Shown: piece after piece, positions 42,603-49,950 of the stretch
Layout: each line of letters begins with the position of its first letter
How positions within the stretch are numbered: the stretch's first letter is position 1
Assembly (NCBI GenBank): GCA_016235455.1
Contig: JACRKZ010000059.1
Span: 1-64,000, forward strand
DNA: 64,000 nt
Direction: 5' to 3'
From: Armatimonadota bacterium
GTDB lineage: Bacteria > Armatimonadota > UBA10988
Program-made: the position numbers and the translations under genes
Notes under the pieces: model-generated
What the model was told of the DNA's origin: nothing
Seen by the model: the letters and a program-made list of their open reading frames with translations, nothing else
The model's database searches: none

Positions 42603-43354
42603 GTGACACGCTGCACCCTGGCCCGGGAGGTCGTACTGACCGGCAACGCCGTGCGTACGCATGGCGGCCTGGTGACCTTGCGCCTGCTGCCGGGCGATGA
42701 AGGCTTCGTGTTCGTGCGCGACGATACCGGCATGCGCCTGGCCGCCACCCTCGACAACGTGATTGCGGTACCGAATGCCACGGCGTTGGGCCAAGCCGGC
42801 CGGCCGGAGTTCCTGTTCACCGAGCATGTGCTCAGTGCGCTCGCCGGGCTGGGCTACACCGACGCCGAGGTCCACGTCGACTGCGCCGAGGTGCCGCTGC
42901 TCGACGGCAGTGCGCTGCCCATCGTGGCCGCGCTGGACCGGTGGTCGTCGAACGCGACGGCCGGCGGATCGAGGCTCGGCCCGACTCACGCTGGTCGGTG
43001 GACTACGCCTTCGACCATCCGCACCCGCTCATCGGCCGGCATGAGGTGTCGCTGGGCTGGGATGCCTACCGGGCCCGCATCGCGCCGGCGCGGACGTTCG
43101 CCACGGTGCGCGAGATCGAGGCGCTCACGGCTCAGGGCTTGATCAGCGGCGGGAGTGAAGACAACCTGTTGGTCGTGCACGACGAGCGGCTGTCGTCGCC
43201 CCTGCGCGACGCGCATGAGTTCGCGCTGCACAAGGTGCTCGACCTTATTGGCGATCTGGCGCTGCTCGGTCGGCCGGTGACGGTGGCGCTGCGGGCGTCG
43301 AAGACGGGTCATGCGGAGAACCAGGCGCTCGCTCGTGCACTGCGATCGGCTTAG
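42603..43354 (+). CDS. lpxC: UDP-3-O-acyl-N-acetylglucosamine deacetylase, interrupted by a frameshift
   Basis: LpxC performs the committed step of lipid A synthesis. The first part from the GTG at 42603 (GAGGAG upstream) gives VVLTGNAVRTHGG, LFTEHVLSALAGLG with the Zn His, and VPLLDGSALPIVAALDR. The frame then breaks near 42935-42945 and continues one base back with VVERDGRRIEARPD, YAFDHPHPLIG, TFATVREIEALTAQGLISGG, HKVLDLIGDLALLG (Zn His and Asp) and KTGHAENQALARAL (general-base His). All active-site residues survive across the two frames. The joined protein is ~250 aa, about 50 short of E. coli LpxC. A one-base sequencing or assembly loss is the simplest reason. Confidence 0.88.
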
Positions 43355-43733
43355 CCGGCGCGGGCTGGAAGCTGGCGTAGAGGTACTTGCAGCCCATGGC
43401 GATGAGGAAGAGCGAGAACAGCCTCAGCAGCCAGGTGGTGGACATGCGCTCGCCGAGCCGCACCCCGAGCGTGCTGGTCACGCTGGCAAACAGCCCGCAG
43501 AGCAGGATGAGCGACCAGTCGAGTCGGCGGTGTTGCGCGGCCTCGAACGTGCCCACGATGCTGATGAAGCCGATGATCGCCAGTGAGGTGGTTTTGGCGT
43601 CGTGAATGCCGCGGCCGAGCAGCGACTGCAGCAGCGGCACCATGATGATCCCGCCGCCGATGCCCAACAGGCCACCCAGCACACCGGCCGAGCCGCCAAT
43701 GAGCGCGGCGTACAGTACCGTCAGGAGTGTCAT
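43245..43733 (-). CDS. TauE/SafE-family membrane protein (half-size)
   Basis: A 162-residue TauE/SafE (DUF81) permease with about four transmembrane helices (LYAALIGGSAGVLGGLLGIG, TSLAIIGFISIVGTFEAAQH). This is half the size of classical members, which have two repeats. The last ~36 residues are Pro/Ala-rich and are encoded opposite the end of lpxC (110-nt convergent overlap), which suggests stop drift. The ATG overlaps the upstream stop by ATGA. Substrate unknown; the family is linked to sulfonate or sulfite/anion export. Confidence 0.8.
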   Translation of the reverse strand: MTLLTVLYAALIGGSAGVLGGLLGIGGGIIMVPLLQSLLGRGIHDAKTTSLAIIGFISIVGTFEAAQHRRLDWSLILLCGLFASVTSTLGVRLGERMSTTWLLRLFSLFLIAMGCKYLYASFQPAPAKPIAVHERAPGSPHDPSSTPAAPPSPADRAAPDRQ

Positions 43734-44374
43734 CGGTACGACGCGCCTCCGCTCGCCAGATAGGCCTCGACGAACAACTCCGTGACGCCGGCCGCCAGCG
43801 TGATGGCGGCGGCCCCCTGGCCCCAGGTGTGGCGCCCACGCCGCACGCGCGCCCACAGCACCAGCGGCAGCGTCACCAGTGCCAGCAGCCATAGCGGATG
43901 CACCAGCCGACCAGCCATCAAAGCGCAGGCCGTCAGCGTCGACGGGTGCATGGAGATCTTCCAGCGCAGCGTGATGGCCAGGAACAGCAGCCCGTTGGCC
44001 ACGGCGGCCGCGGCGGCCAGGATCAGCGGCGGCTCCGCGCGGATGAGCGCCAGCAGCACCACGGCCAGCGCGCAGCCGGCGATGGCGGCGATGAACGGCC
44101 CGCGCCGCTGTTCGCGCATCTGCACGTGGACATCGGTCACCGCGCCGGTGCGCACGCCGCGCAGTACGTAGCCGGCGGGCACGATGACCATGCCGGCGGT
44201 GGCGACAGCACTCTGGTAGACGGCCGCGCGTAGCGTACCGCAGGTGTGGACCGCGAGGATGAACAGGAACACCGGCAGCACCAGGAACGGGCTGGCCACG
44301 GCGGACACCACAAACGCGAGCTTGTCGGCGCGGGTGGAGGAGGGTGGAGGACTGACCAGGCGTCCGGACGTCAT
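43730..44374 (-). CDS. PAP2-like multi-pass membrane protein
   Basis: A 214-residue protein with six or so transmembrane segments. Near residues 145-190 it has KISMHPSTLTACALMAG and LWARVRRGRHTWGQ, which resemble motifs 2 and 3 of PAP2 phosphatases (PSGH; SRxxxxxH). The Ser of SR is lost and motif 1 (KxxxxxxRP) is not clear. It may act on isoprenoid or lipid phosphates, or be a non-catalytic relative. It lies 23 nt after tRNA-Ala on the same strand and overlaps the TauE-like gene by ATGA. Confidence 0.6.
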   Translation of the reverse strand: MTSGRLVSPPPSSTRADKLAFVVSAVASPFLVLPVFLFILAVHTCGTLRAAVYQSAVATAGMVIVPAGYVLRGVRTGAVTDVHVQMREQRRGPFIAAIAGCALAVVLLALIRAEPPLILAAAAAVANGLLFLAITLRWKISMHPSTLTACALMAGRLVHPLWLLALVTLPLVLWARVRRGRHTWGQGAAAITLAAGVTELFVEAYLASGGASYR

Positions 44375-44397
44375 CGACCGGCGCCTGGTTCGGGGGA

Positions 44398-44470
<73 letters not shown>

Positions 44471-44480
44471 GAGGTGTTTT

Positions 44481-44509
44481 ATACTAGCAAGGGGCCAGCT
44501 AACTGTCAA
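44481..44509 (-). promoter_or_regulatory. Near-consensus promoter of tRNA-Ala
   Basis: Minus strand TTGACA (44504-44509), a 17-nt spacer and TAGTAT (44481-44486), 10 nt before the tRNA 5' end. Confidence 0.8.
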
Positions 44510-44548
44510 CCCTTTGTGCGAGCCTCGCGCAGCTCCGTCACGGCCCGC

Positions 44549-46273
44549 TCAGGAGTCGCCTGGATCGTCCACGCGTAGCCGCTCGATGACGCGCTGCGAC
44601 TCCTCGCGCGCGGCCCGCTCCACGGCGGCCGGCAGACCAGGATCACAGCCCTCGCCCACCGCTTGAGCCAGGCTGAGCGCGGCGCCGAAGCGTTGCCAGG
44701 GGTCGGCGGGCCAACCTTCGCGCACCGTGCGACGCAACAGCGCGCCAGCCAGGGCGGGCTCGCCGTGCTGAGCCAGCGACCAGAGTAGCGGCGCGCTCTG
44801 GCGCGGCAGTTCGGGGCCCGAGTCGAGTCGCGCCAAGAGCGCGCCGCGCGCGGCCGTGACGTCCTCGTCGGTCGGCAGGCTCGCGGGCAACGCCGCCGTG
44901 CCGGTGTCGAGCAGGATGGCGAACAGCGCCAATCCCTCGGCGCGCCGGCCGATATCCGCCAGGGCGCCGGCGATGGCTGCCGCGGGGCGCACGGCACCAG
45001 CCTGGTGTCTGGTCTTGGCCAGGCGGTACAGGCTCGCCAGGGCCTGGTAGGCGCTGTCCCGCACGGCGCTCGGGTCGTCCAGTCGCGACTGGTCGAAGGT
45101 AATTGAGCTCGCCCGCAAGCGGGCCAGCTCGATGCTGACCTGCAGCTTGGCGTCGCCCGCGAGCTTCGCGGCCACCTCATTGAGGCCGCCGGGCCCTTGG
45201 CACAGACGGTCCTGGTAGGCCGACAACGCGCAGACGGCCTGGCCGATGAGCGGCGAGCGCGGGTGGCGCAGGGCCAGCTTGCGCGCCGCGCCGGCCCATT
45301 CGTCGGGGCGCTCGGGCACCTCGCAGAACAACCAGGCGGAGGCGCCTTGGGCCAGGACCAGCGCCGTGGCGTCAGCCCGGTCGAAGCGCACCGGGCGCGG
45401 ATCGAGCGTCTCGGCCAGCAGGTGGCCCGCGGTGTGGCGCAACGACACATGGATCAGGCCGCACAGCGCATTGAGCAGGAGCGTCTCCCGCGGCTCGCCG
45501 TCGATGCGCTGCGCGCGGTCGACCGCCTGGCGCAGCCACACCGCGGCGTCGGGCGACGGCCGGCTGAACAGCCGCCCACGGGCCGCCGGGCTGCTGAGCG
45601 GCAGCCCCTCGCCCGCGGCGTGCAGGCGCTTGGCCCCGGCCACCTCATCGCCCAACTCCAGCAGAGCGCGGCCGGCGGTGGCCAGGTACACGCGGCGCGT
45701 GTTGTCATCGAGCCCTGGCGGCAGGGCCAGCAAGTGCGGTCGCAGCAGGTCGAGCGCGTCGGCCTGCAGCCGGTTCTGCGCGCGCCAGCGGGGCAGATCG
45801 ATCTCGCCGAGCAGGGCGGCCAGCGTCTCCGACGGCGGCACGCTGTGCTCGCCGATGGCCTCACTCAGTTCGTGGCGCACGCGATCCCACAGCGCCGGCC
45901 GCTGGTGCCGGCCGAGCGCCTCGCGCCAACGCAACCAGAGCGACTTGGTGGCGTACCCGTCGGGCAGCGCGCCAAGCGCCTCGGTGACTTGGTCCAGCGT
46001 GCCCGAGCGCGCCTGTCGCCGCGCGGCCAGGTCCAGGCTGAGCAACTGGCCAGGCGGGGTGGAGTCGGAGTCGGGTGCGGCCGCCATCAAACGCTGCTCG
46101 AGTTCGGCGGCGGCCGGCACGGGCTGTGGCCAGGCCAACCAGCGCGCGCTATCGACGAGCAGCAGCGCTTGCAGACAGGTCAGGGGCTGATCCGTCGGCA
46201 GCTGCTGGGCGCGGCCCAGCAGACCCTCGGCCGTCGCCTTGGGCGAGACGATGGGCAGGCGCTGGTAGGACAT
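44549..46273 (-). CDS. Hypothetical alpha-helical repeat protein
   Basis: A 574-residue, Ala/Leu-rich, cytoplasmic protein of regular helices of the TPR/armadillo kind (LTCLQALLLVDSARWLA, RVYLATAGRALLELGDEVAGAKRL, PAAAIAGALADIGRRAEGLALF). No catalytic or membrane features are seen. The ATG at 46273 overlaps the stop of the 77-residue gene by one base (TGATG), so the two are translated together and may form a complex. I do not recognise the family. Confidence 0.68.
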   Translation of the reverse strand: MSYQRLPIVSPKATAEGLLGRAQQLPTDQPLTCLQALLLVDSARWLAWPQPVPAAAELEQRLMAAAPDSDSTPPGQLLSLDLAARRQARSGTLDQVTEALGALPDGYATKSLWLRWREALGRHQRPALWDRVRHELSEAIGEHSVPPSETLAALLGEIDLPRWRAQNRLQADALDLLRPHLLALPPGLDDNTRRVYLATAGRALLELGDEVAGAKRLHAAGEGLPLSSPAARGRLFSRPSPDAAVWLRQAVDRAQRIDGEPRETLLLNALCGLIHVSLRHTAGHLLAETLDPRPVRFDRADATALVLAQGASAWLFCEVPERPDEWAGAARKLALRHPRSPLIGQAVCALSAYQDRLCQGPGGLNEVAAKLAGDAKLQVSIELARLRASSITFDQSRLDDPSAVRDSAYQALASLYRLAKTRHQAGAVRPAAAIAGALADIGRRAEGLALFAILLDTGTAALPASLPTDEDVTAARGALLARLDSGPELPRQSAPLLWSLAQHGEPALAGALLRRTVREGWPADPWQRFGAALSLAQAVGEGCDPGLPAAVERAAREESQRVIERLRVDDPGDS

Positions 46274-46506
46274 CAAGCGTCCTGGCTGAGGGGGTCCACC
46301 GCGCCGCGCGGCGCGGCCGGCTCATAGTGAACCGCATCCTCCTGGTCGCGCGTGATGATGCCGTCGCGCACCAGTTGCTCGACGATCTCGCGATGGCGCC
46401 GCTCGTGCTCCAAAGAGGTCTGGTCTTCGTCGGAATCGTACGACACCACCACCTCGCGTTCGCCGGTGACGCGATTGGCCCGCAGTCGGATGGTGATGTC
46501 GCCCAA
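46273..46506 (-). CDS. Small acidic protein with TTG start
   Basis: Seventy-seven residues starting at the TTG at 46506: GGAG lies 7 nt upstream and a promoter at 46524-46553 sits upstream of that, which rules out a longer N-terminus. The sequence has a beta-hairpin-like start (GDITIRLRANRVTGEREVVV), then acidic SYDSDEDQTS and a helix LEHERRHREIVEQLVRDGI. I do not recognise the family. It is translationally coupled to the helical-repeat protein. Confidence 0.6.
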   Translation of the reverse strand: MGDITIRLRANRVTGEREVVVSYDSDEDQTSLEHERRHREIVEQLVRDGIITRDQEDAVHYEPAAPRGAVDPLSQDA

Positions 46507-46523
46507 GAGAGTTCTCCGCGGTG

Positions 46524-46553
46524 ATTCTAGGAGCCCGGCGGGAGGCGTGTCAA
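46524..46553 (-). promoter_or_regulatory. Promoter of the small acidic protein operon
   Basis: Minus strand TTGACA (46548-46553), an 18-nt spacer and TAGAAT (46524-46529), 17 nt before the TTG start. Confidence 0.6.
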
Positions 46554-46642
46554 CGGGGGCGACACGGCTGGCGGGACGCGCGTCGCGCGACGGCGGCAGC
46601 ATGTCCCGTGGCCTGCTTGCCGCCAGCCACGCCGCTGCGCGG

Positions 46643-46671
46643 TTGACAGCCCCACACCCGACACCTAGACT
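46643..46671 (+). promoter_or_regulatory. Promoter of the serine acetyltransferase gene
   Basis: TTGACA (46643-46648), a 17-nt spacer and TAGACT (46666-46671). AGGAG follows in the leader. Confidence 0.62.
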
Positions 46672-46695
46672 GCCTATCAACAGGAGAATGGCCGC

Positions 46696-47652
46696 GTGAT
46701 GGACGTGACGCCGGTGGTTGAGGGCATTGTGGCGCAGATGCTGCCGCTCTACCGCGTAGCGGAGACGGATGCCCCGGACTGTATCGGCCCGGTCCTACCG
46801 CATCGTCGTCGGGTGGTCGAGGCGCTCGACCAGTTGCTCCAGTTGCTGCTGCCTGCGGGTGCGTCGCCCGAGGCCGTGCAGCCGGAGTTGCTGCATCTGT
46901 TCCTGGCCGAGCGTGTGTCGCGGGCCTACCGGTTGCTGACCGTCGAGGTGGCGCGCGCACTGCCATTGCGGTGGCGCGGCGCCTTTGCCCAGCAGGTGGC
47001 CGACGGCGACGGCGGCGGCGGCGCGGCCGAGCCGATCGCCGACGGCGACCTGATGGCCGCGGCGGCGGAACTGGTGTCGGCCTTCTGCCGGCGGCTGCCG
47101 GCCTTGCGCTGCCAGCTGGTGCAGGATATCCGCGCCGCCTACAACGGCGATCCCGCGGCGATCAGCTTCGCCGAGGTGATGCTGACCTATCCTGGCCTGT
47201 GGGCCATCGCCTCGCATCGCATCGCGCACGAGCTCTATCGCCTGGACATCCCGGTGGTGCCGCGCATCATCTCCGAGCACACCCATGCCTGGGTGGGGGT
47301 CGACATCCATCCCGGCGCGGTGATCGGCAACGGTTTCTTCATCGACCATGCCACGGGTGTGGTCATCGGCGAGACGGCCCAAGTGGGCAACAACGTCAAG
47401 CTCTATCAGGGCGTGACGCTGGGCGCGCGCAGCTTCCCGCTGGATGAGCACGGCTTCCCACAGAAGAAGATCCGCCGCCACCCGACCGTGGAAGACAACG
47501 TGATCATCTACGCCAATGCCACCGTGCTGGGCCCGGTGACCATCGGTGCCGGCAGCGAAATCGGCGGCAACGTGTTCCTCACCGCCGATGTGCCGCCAGG
47601 CAGCCGCGTGCGCGGGCGCAACGAGGTCGATGTACGTCAGCCCAAAGAGTAG
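46696..47652 (+). CDS. cysE: Serine O-acetyltransferase
   Basis: A 318-residue SAT making O-acetylserine for cysteine synthesis. The N-terminal helical domain (to ~160) is of the long EpsC/SrpH type. The left-handed beta-helix follows: VDIHPGAVIGNGFFIDHATGVVIGE (with the catalytic His-Asp region DIHPGA), NNVKLYQGVTLGARSFP, KIRRHPTVEDNVIIYANATVLG, GSEIGGNVFL. The GTG at 46696 is 9 nt after AGGAG and is followed at once by an ATG at 46699, so either may be used. It ends shortly before the promoter of the UVR-motif gene. Confidence 0.9.
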   Translation: MMDVTPVVEGIVAQMLPLYRVAETDAPDCIGPVLPHRRRVVEALDQLLQLLLPAGASPEAVQPELLHLFLAERVSRAYRLLTVEVARALPLRWRGAFAQQVADGDGGGGAAEPIADGDLMAAAAELVSAFCRRLPALRCQLVQDIRAAYNGDPAAISFAEVMLTYPGLWAIASHRIAHELYRLDIPVVPRIISEHTHAWVGVDIHPGAVIGNGFFIDHATGVVIGETAQVGNNVKLYQGVTLGARSFPLDEHGFPQKKIRRHPTVEDNVIIYANATVLGPVTIGAGSEIGGNVFLTADVPPGSRVRGRNEVDVRQPKE

Positions 47653-47684
47653 CGCGCCTGTGACCTGCTTGTGACCTGCGCCGC

Positions 47685-47713
47685 TTGACGCGCCGCGCGC
47701 CGTGGCGTATACG
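47685..47713 (+). promoter_or_regulatory. Promoter of the UVR-motif protein gene
   Basis: TTGACG (47685-47690), a 17-nt spacer and TATACG (47708-47713), 28 nt before the ATG at 47742. Confidence 0.55.
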
Positions 47714-47741
47714 AGTCAGTAGAGGCTCGCAGAGACCCCCT

Positions 47742-48524
47742 ATGACTGGCCCACTGACGATCGCACCGATCCTAGATAGCTGGGAGCTTGAGCCAGGCGC
47801 TCAGTCGATCCGCGTCGTGCCCGGCCTGGACGGGCACGCCAAGCTACAGGTGCGCGTCGACCTCGGCCTGCTGCAGTTGGAGATGGACGGACGGCCCGAC
47901 GGCGCGTGCCCGCACGGGCATTCGTCGCTGCTGGACTTCCACACCGAGCGCCTGGAAGACTATCGCCGCAGCTACGGCAGCGTGGATGGCTTCCGCATCA
48001 ACTCCAGCGAGTGCAAGGAGATCTGCGACGAGGCCTCGCTCTACTACCACCGCTACATCAGCCTGCACCAGATCGGCCGCTTCCTCGACGTGGCGCGCGA
48101 CACTGCGCGCAACCTGCGCGCCGTGGACTTCCTGAGCCGCTATGCAGCCGCGCGCGAGGATAGCTGGCCGCTGGAGCAGTACCGGCCGTACATCACCATG
48201 ATGAACGCTCTGGCGCGTGCTTCGACGCATCTGAGCGAGTGCGACCACGCGGCGGCCGAGCGCGTGCTGGCCACGGCCATGGCCGCGGTTCGGCATTTTG
48301 GTGGCGAGCATGTCGGCCAGGTGGACGTGACCGGCGAGCTGGACATCCTCGGTCAGCGGCTGCGCGATGTGCAGTCCGAGCGGCCCAAGAGCGAGCTCGA
48401 CCTGCTGCAGCGCCGGCTCAGCCTGGCGGTGGAGCGCGAGGACTACGAGCAGGCGGCCGGCCTGCGCGACCGCCTGCGCCACCTCTCTGGGCCCGAGCCC
48501 GCAGGCTTCAACTGGGCCGACTGA
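47742..48524 (+). CDS. UvrB/UvrC-motif-containing protein
   Basis: A 260-residue protein. Residues ~215-250 form a UVR motif (ELDLLQRRLSLAVEREDYEQ followed by AAGLRDRLRHL), the helical hairpin by which UvrB and UvrC interact; it is also found in McsA and Clp adaptors. The N-terminal ~200 residues have VRVDLGLLQLEMDGRPDGAC, GSSLLDF-like and YYHRYISLHQIGRFLDVARDTARN segments with no named domain. There are no nuclease or helicase motifs. A role in repair or protease adaptation is only suggested by the motif. The start at 47742 is set by the promoter position. Confidence 0.8.
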   Translation: MTGPLTIAPILDSWELEPGAQSIRVVPGLDGHAKLQVRVDLGLLQLEMDGRPDGACPHGHSSLLDFHTERLEDYRRSYGSVDGFRINSSECKEICDEASLYYHRYISLHQIGRFLDVARDTARNLRAVDFLSRYAAAREDSWPLEQYRPYITMMNALARASTHLSECDHAAAERVLATAMAAVRHFGGEHVGQVDVTGELDILGQRLRDVQSERPKSELDLLQRRLSLAVEREDYEQAAGLRDRLRHLSGPEPAGFNWAD

Positions 48525-48561
48525 CCCCGCCGCGGCCCGACCTCGGAGCCGGCTCGGCCGC

Positions 48562-49050
48562 TCAGCGCGGTAGTGTTCGCCAATCGAACGCGATGGCCGG
48601 ATCGTCGTGCGCCAAGCGCTCCTCATCGGGCTCACTCGGGTCGTAGGGCGTGCTGGCGTGGTACAACACGAACGCCGGGTCGCCGCCCAGCACGCGATAG
48701 CCGTGGGCCACGCCGCGCGGAATGATCAGCACCAGCGGTCGCGATTCGCCCATGTAGACAACTTCGGTCAGACCATGCGTCGGCGAATCAGGTCGCAGGT
48801 CGTGCAGCACGGCCTGCAGGTTGCCCTTGACGCAGAACCAGGCGTCATCCTGGCGCCGATGCCAGTGGAAGGCTTTGATCACGCCGGGGTAGGACATGGT
48901 GAACGTGGTCTGGCCGAACGCCGCGAAATCCGTCCCGAAGTAGGGCTCATCGGCGCGCACCAGCTCGGTGAGAAGACCGCGGTCGTCGGGGAAGATGGTG
49001 AGAAGCTTCTGCCACGTGCCGGCGATCTTGCCGCGGTTGATGTGCGCCAT
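48562..49050 (-). CDS. dTDP-4-dehydrorhamnose 3,5-epimerase-like cupin
   Basis: A 162-residue RmlC-type cupin: IFPDDRGLLTELVR, GVIKAFHWHRRQDDAWFCVKG (catalytic-type His), IPRGVAHGYRVLGGD and YDPSEPDEERLAHDDPAI with FDW at the end. It probably epimerises a nucleotide sugar for surface glycans, but no other rhamnose-pathway gene is nearby. GAAGGGA lies before the ATG. It is divergent from the LmbE-like gene, with overlapping promoters. Confidence 0.87.
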   Translation of the reverse strand: MAHINRGKIAGTWQKLLTIFPDDRGLLTELVRADEPYFGTDFAAFGQTTFTMSYPGVIKAFHWHRRQDDAWFCVKGNLQAVLHDLRPDSPTHGLTEVVYMGESRPLVLIIPRGVAHGYRVLGGDPAFVLYHASTPYDPSEPDEERLAHDDPAIAFDWRTLPR

Positions 49051-49083
49051 GGAGATCCCTTCGAGTCCCGCCTGGGCACTTGC

Positions 49084-49112
49084 TTGGCCCTAGCGCGACA
49101 AGGGACTATTAT
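49084..49112 (+). promoter_or_regulatory. Promoter of the LmbE-like gene
   Basis: TTGGCC (49084-49089), a 17-nt spacer and TATTAT (49107-49112). The -10 overlaps that of the opposite promoter. Confidence 0.6.
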
Positions 49113-49136
49113 ACGGTCTGGACCCATCGTGGACAA
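49108..49136 (-). promoter_or_regulatory. Promoter of the RmlC-like gene
   Basis: Minus strand TTGTCC (49131-49136), a 17-nt spacer and TATAAT (49108-49113). Five of its six -10 base pairs are shared with the plus-strand promoter. Confidence 0.62.
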
Positions 49137-49160
49137 CGGCGGCCAGATTGCTGAGAGCGT

Positions 49161-49865
49161 ATGGCAGACGCAGGACAGGAACCGCAGGAGCGGAATGGCA
49201 CGGTGCCCTTGCTGGGGGCGCACGACTCCATTCTGGCCATCGGCGCACACTTTGACGATGTCGAGCTGGGCTGCGGCGGCGTGTTGGCCAAGGCGGCCAG
49301 CCGCGGTTGCCACATCACCATTCTGGTAATGACCAGTTCGTCGTACACCCATGCGCGCGGCGAGATCGTGCGCACCGCGGAGGCGGCCTACGATGAGGGT
49401 GTGGCCGCTGCCGCCACGCTCGGCGTGACCGATGTGCGCTGCCTGGGCCTGGGCAACATGAACCTGCGGTGGGAAGGCGATACCGTCGCCGCCATCGAAG
49501 CCATCATGGAGGAAGTGCGCCCGGCCATCATCTTCACGCACTGGCCGTTCGACACGCACCAGGATCACCACTACGGCTCGCTGGCCACGCTGTCGGCGGC
49601 GCGCTACTTCTCCAGCATCCTCATGTACGACCCGATGTTCCCCTCCGGCCGCAGCTACCATCCGTTCCGGCCGCAGGTCTACTTCGACATCACCGACACG
49701 CTCGACGCCAAGATCGCCGCGCTCCGCTGCCATGCCTCCGAACTGCGCAAGTACGGCGACAATTGGCTCGACGCGGTCACCGCACGGGCGCGCTACCGTG
49801 GCTATGAGACCGGCGCGCAGTACGCCGAGGCCTTCGAGGCCGTGCGGCTGCAGGTGCGCCTGTAG
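49161..49865 (+). CDS. PIG-L/LmbE family deacetylase
   Basis: A 234-residue Zn-dependent de-N-acetylase: the metal motif AIGAHFDDVELGCGGVLAKA (AHPDDxE with Phe for Pro), TSSSYTHARGE, and FTHWPFDTHQDHHYGS with the third metal His. Substrates of the family are N-acetylglucosaminyl compounds (mycothiol/bacillithiol precursors, glycans). The target is unknown, but the divergent RmlC-like gene points to sugar-nucleotide or glycan work. Confidence 0.92.
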   Translation: MADAGQEPQERNGTVPLLGAHDSILAIGAHFDDVELGCGGVLAKAASRGCHITILVMTSSSYTHARGEIVRTAEAAYDEGVAAAATLGVTDVRCLGLGNMNLRWEGDTVAAIEAIMEEVRPAIIFTHWPFDTHQDHHYGSLATLSAARYFSSILMYDPMFPSGRSYHPFRPQVYFDITDTLDAKIAALRCHASELRKYGDNWLDAVTARARYRGYETGAQYAEAFEAVRLQVRL

Positions 49866-49950
49866 TTGATCGGATAGCGCAAATCGCCAGAAGACCGGCG
49901 GCAGGTGCGAACCGTGTCCATGCGCTAGGGTAGGGCGTGGAGCTCGAGCC

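Noticed and set aside
42930..42950. Programmed -1 frameshift in lpxC
   Set aside because: No X-XXY-YYZ slippery heptamer or downstream stimulatory structure is seen; a sequencing or assembly indel fits better.
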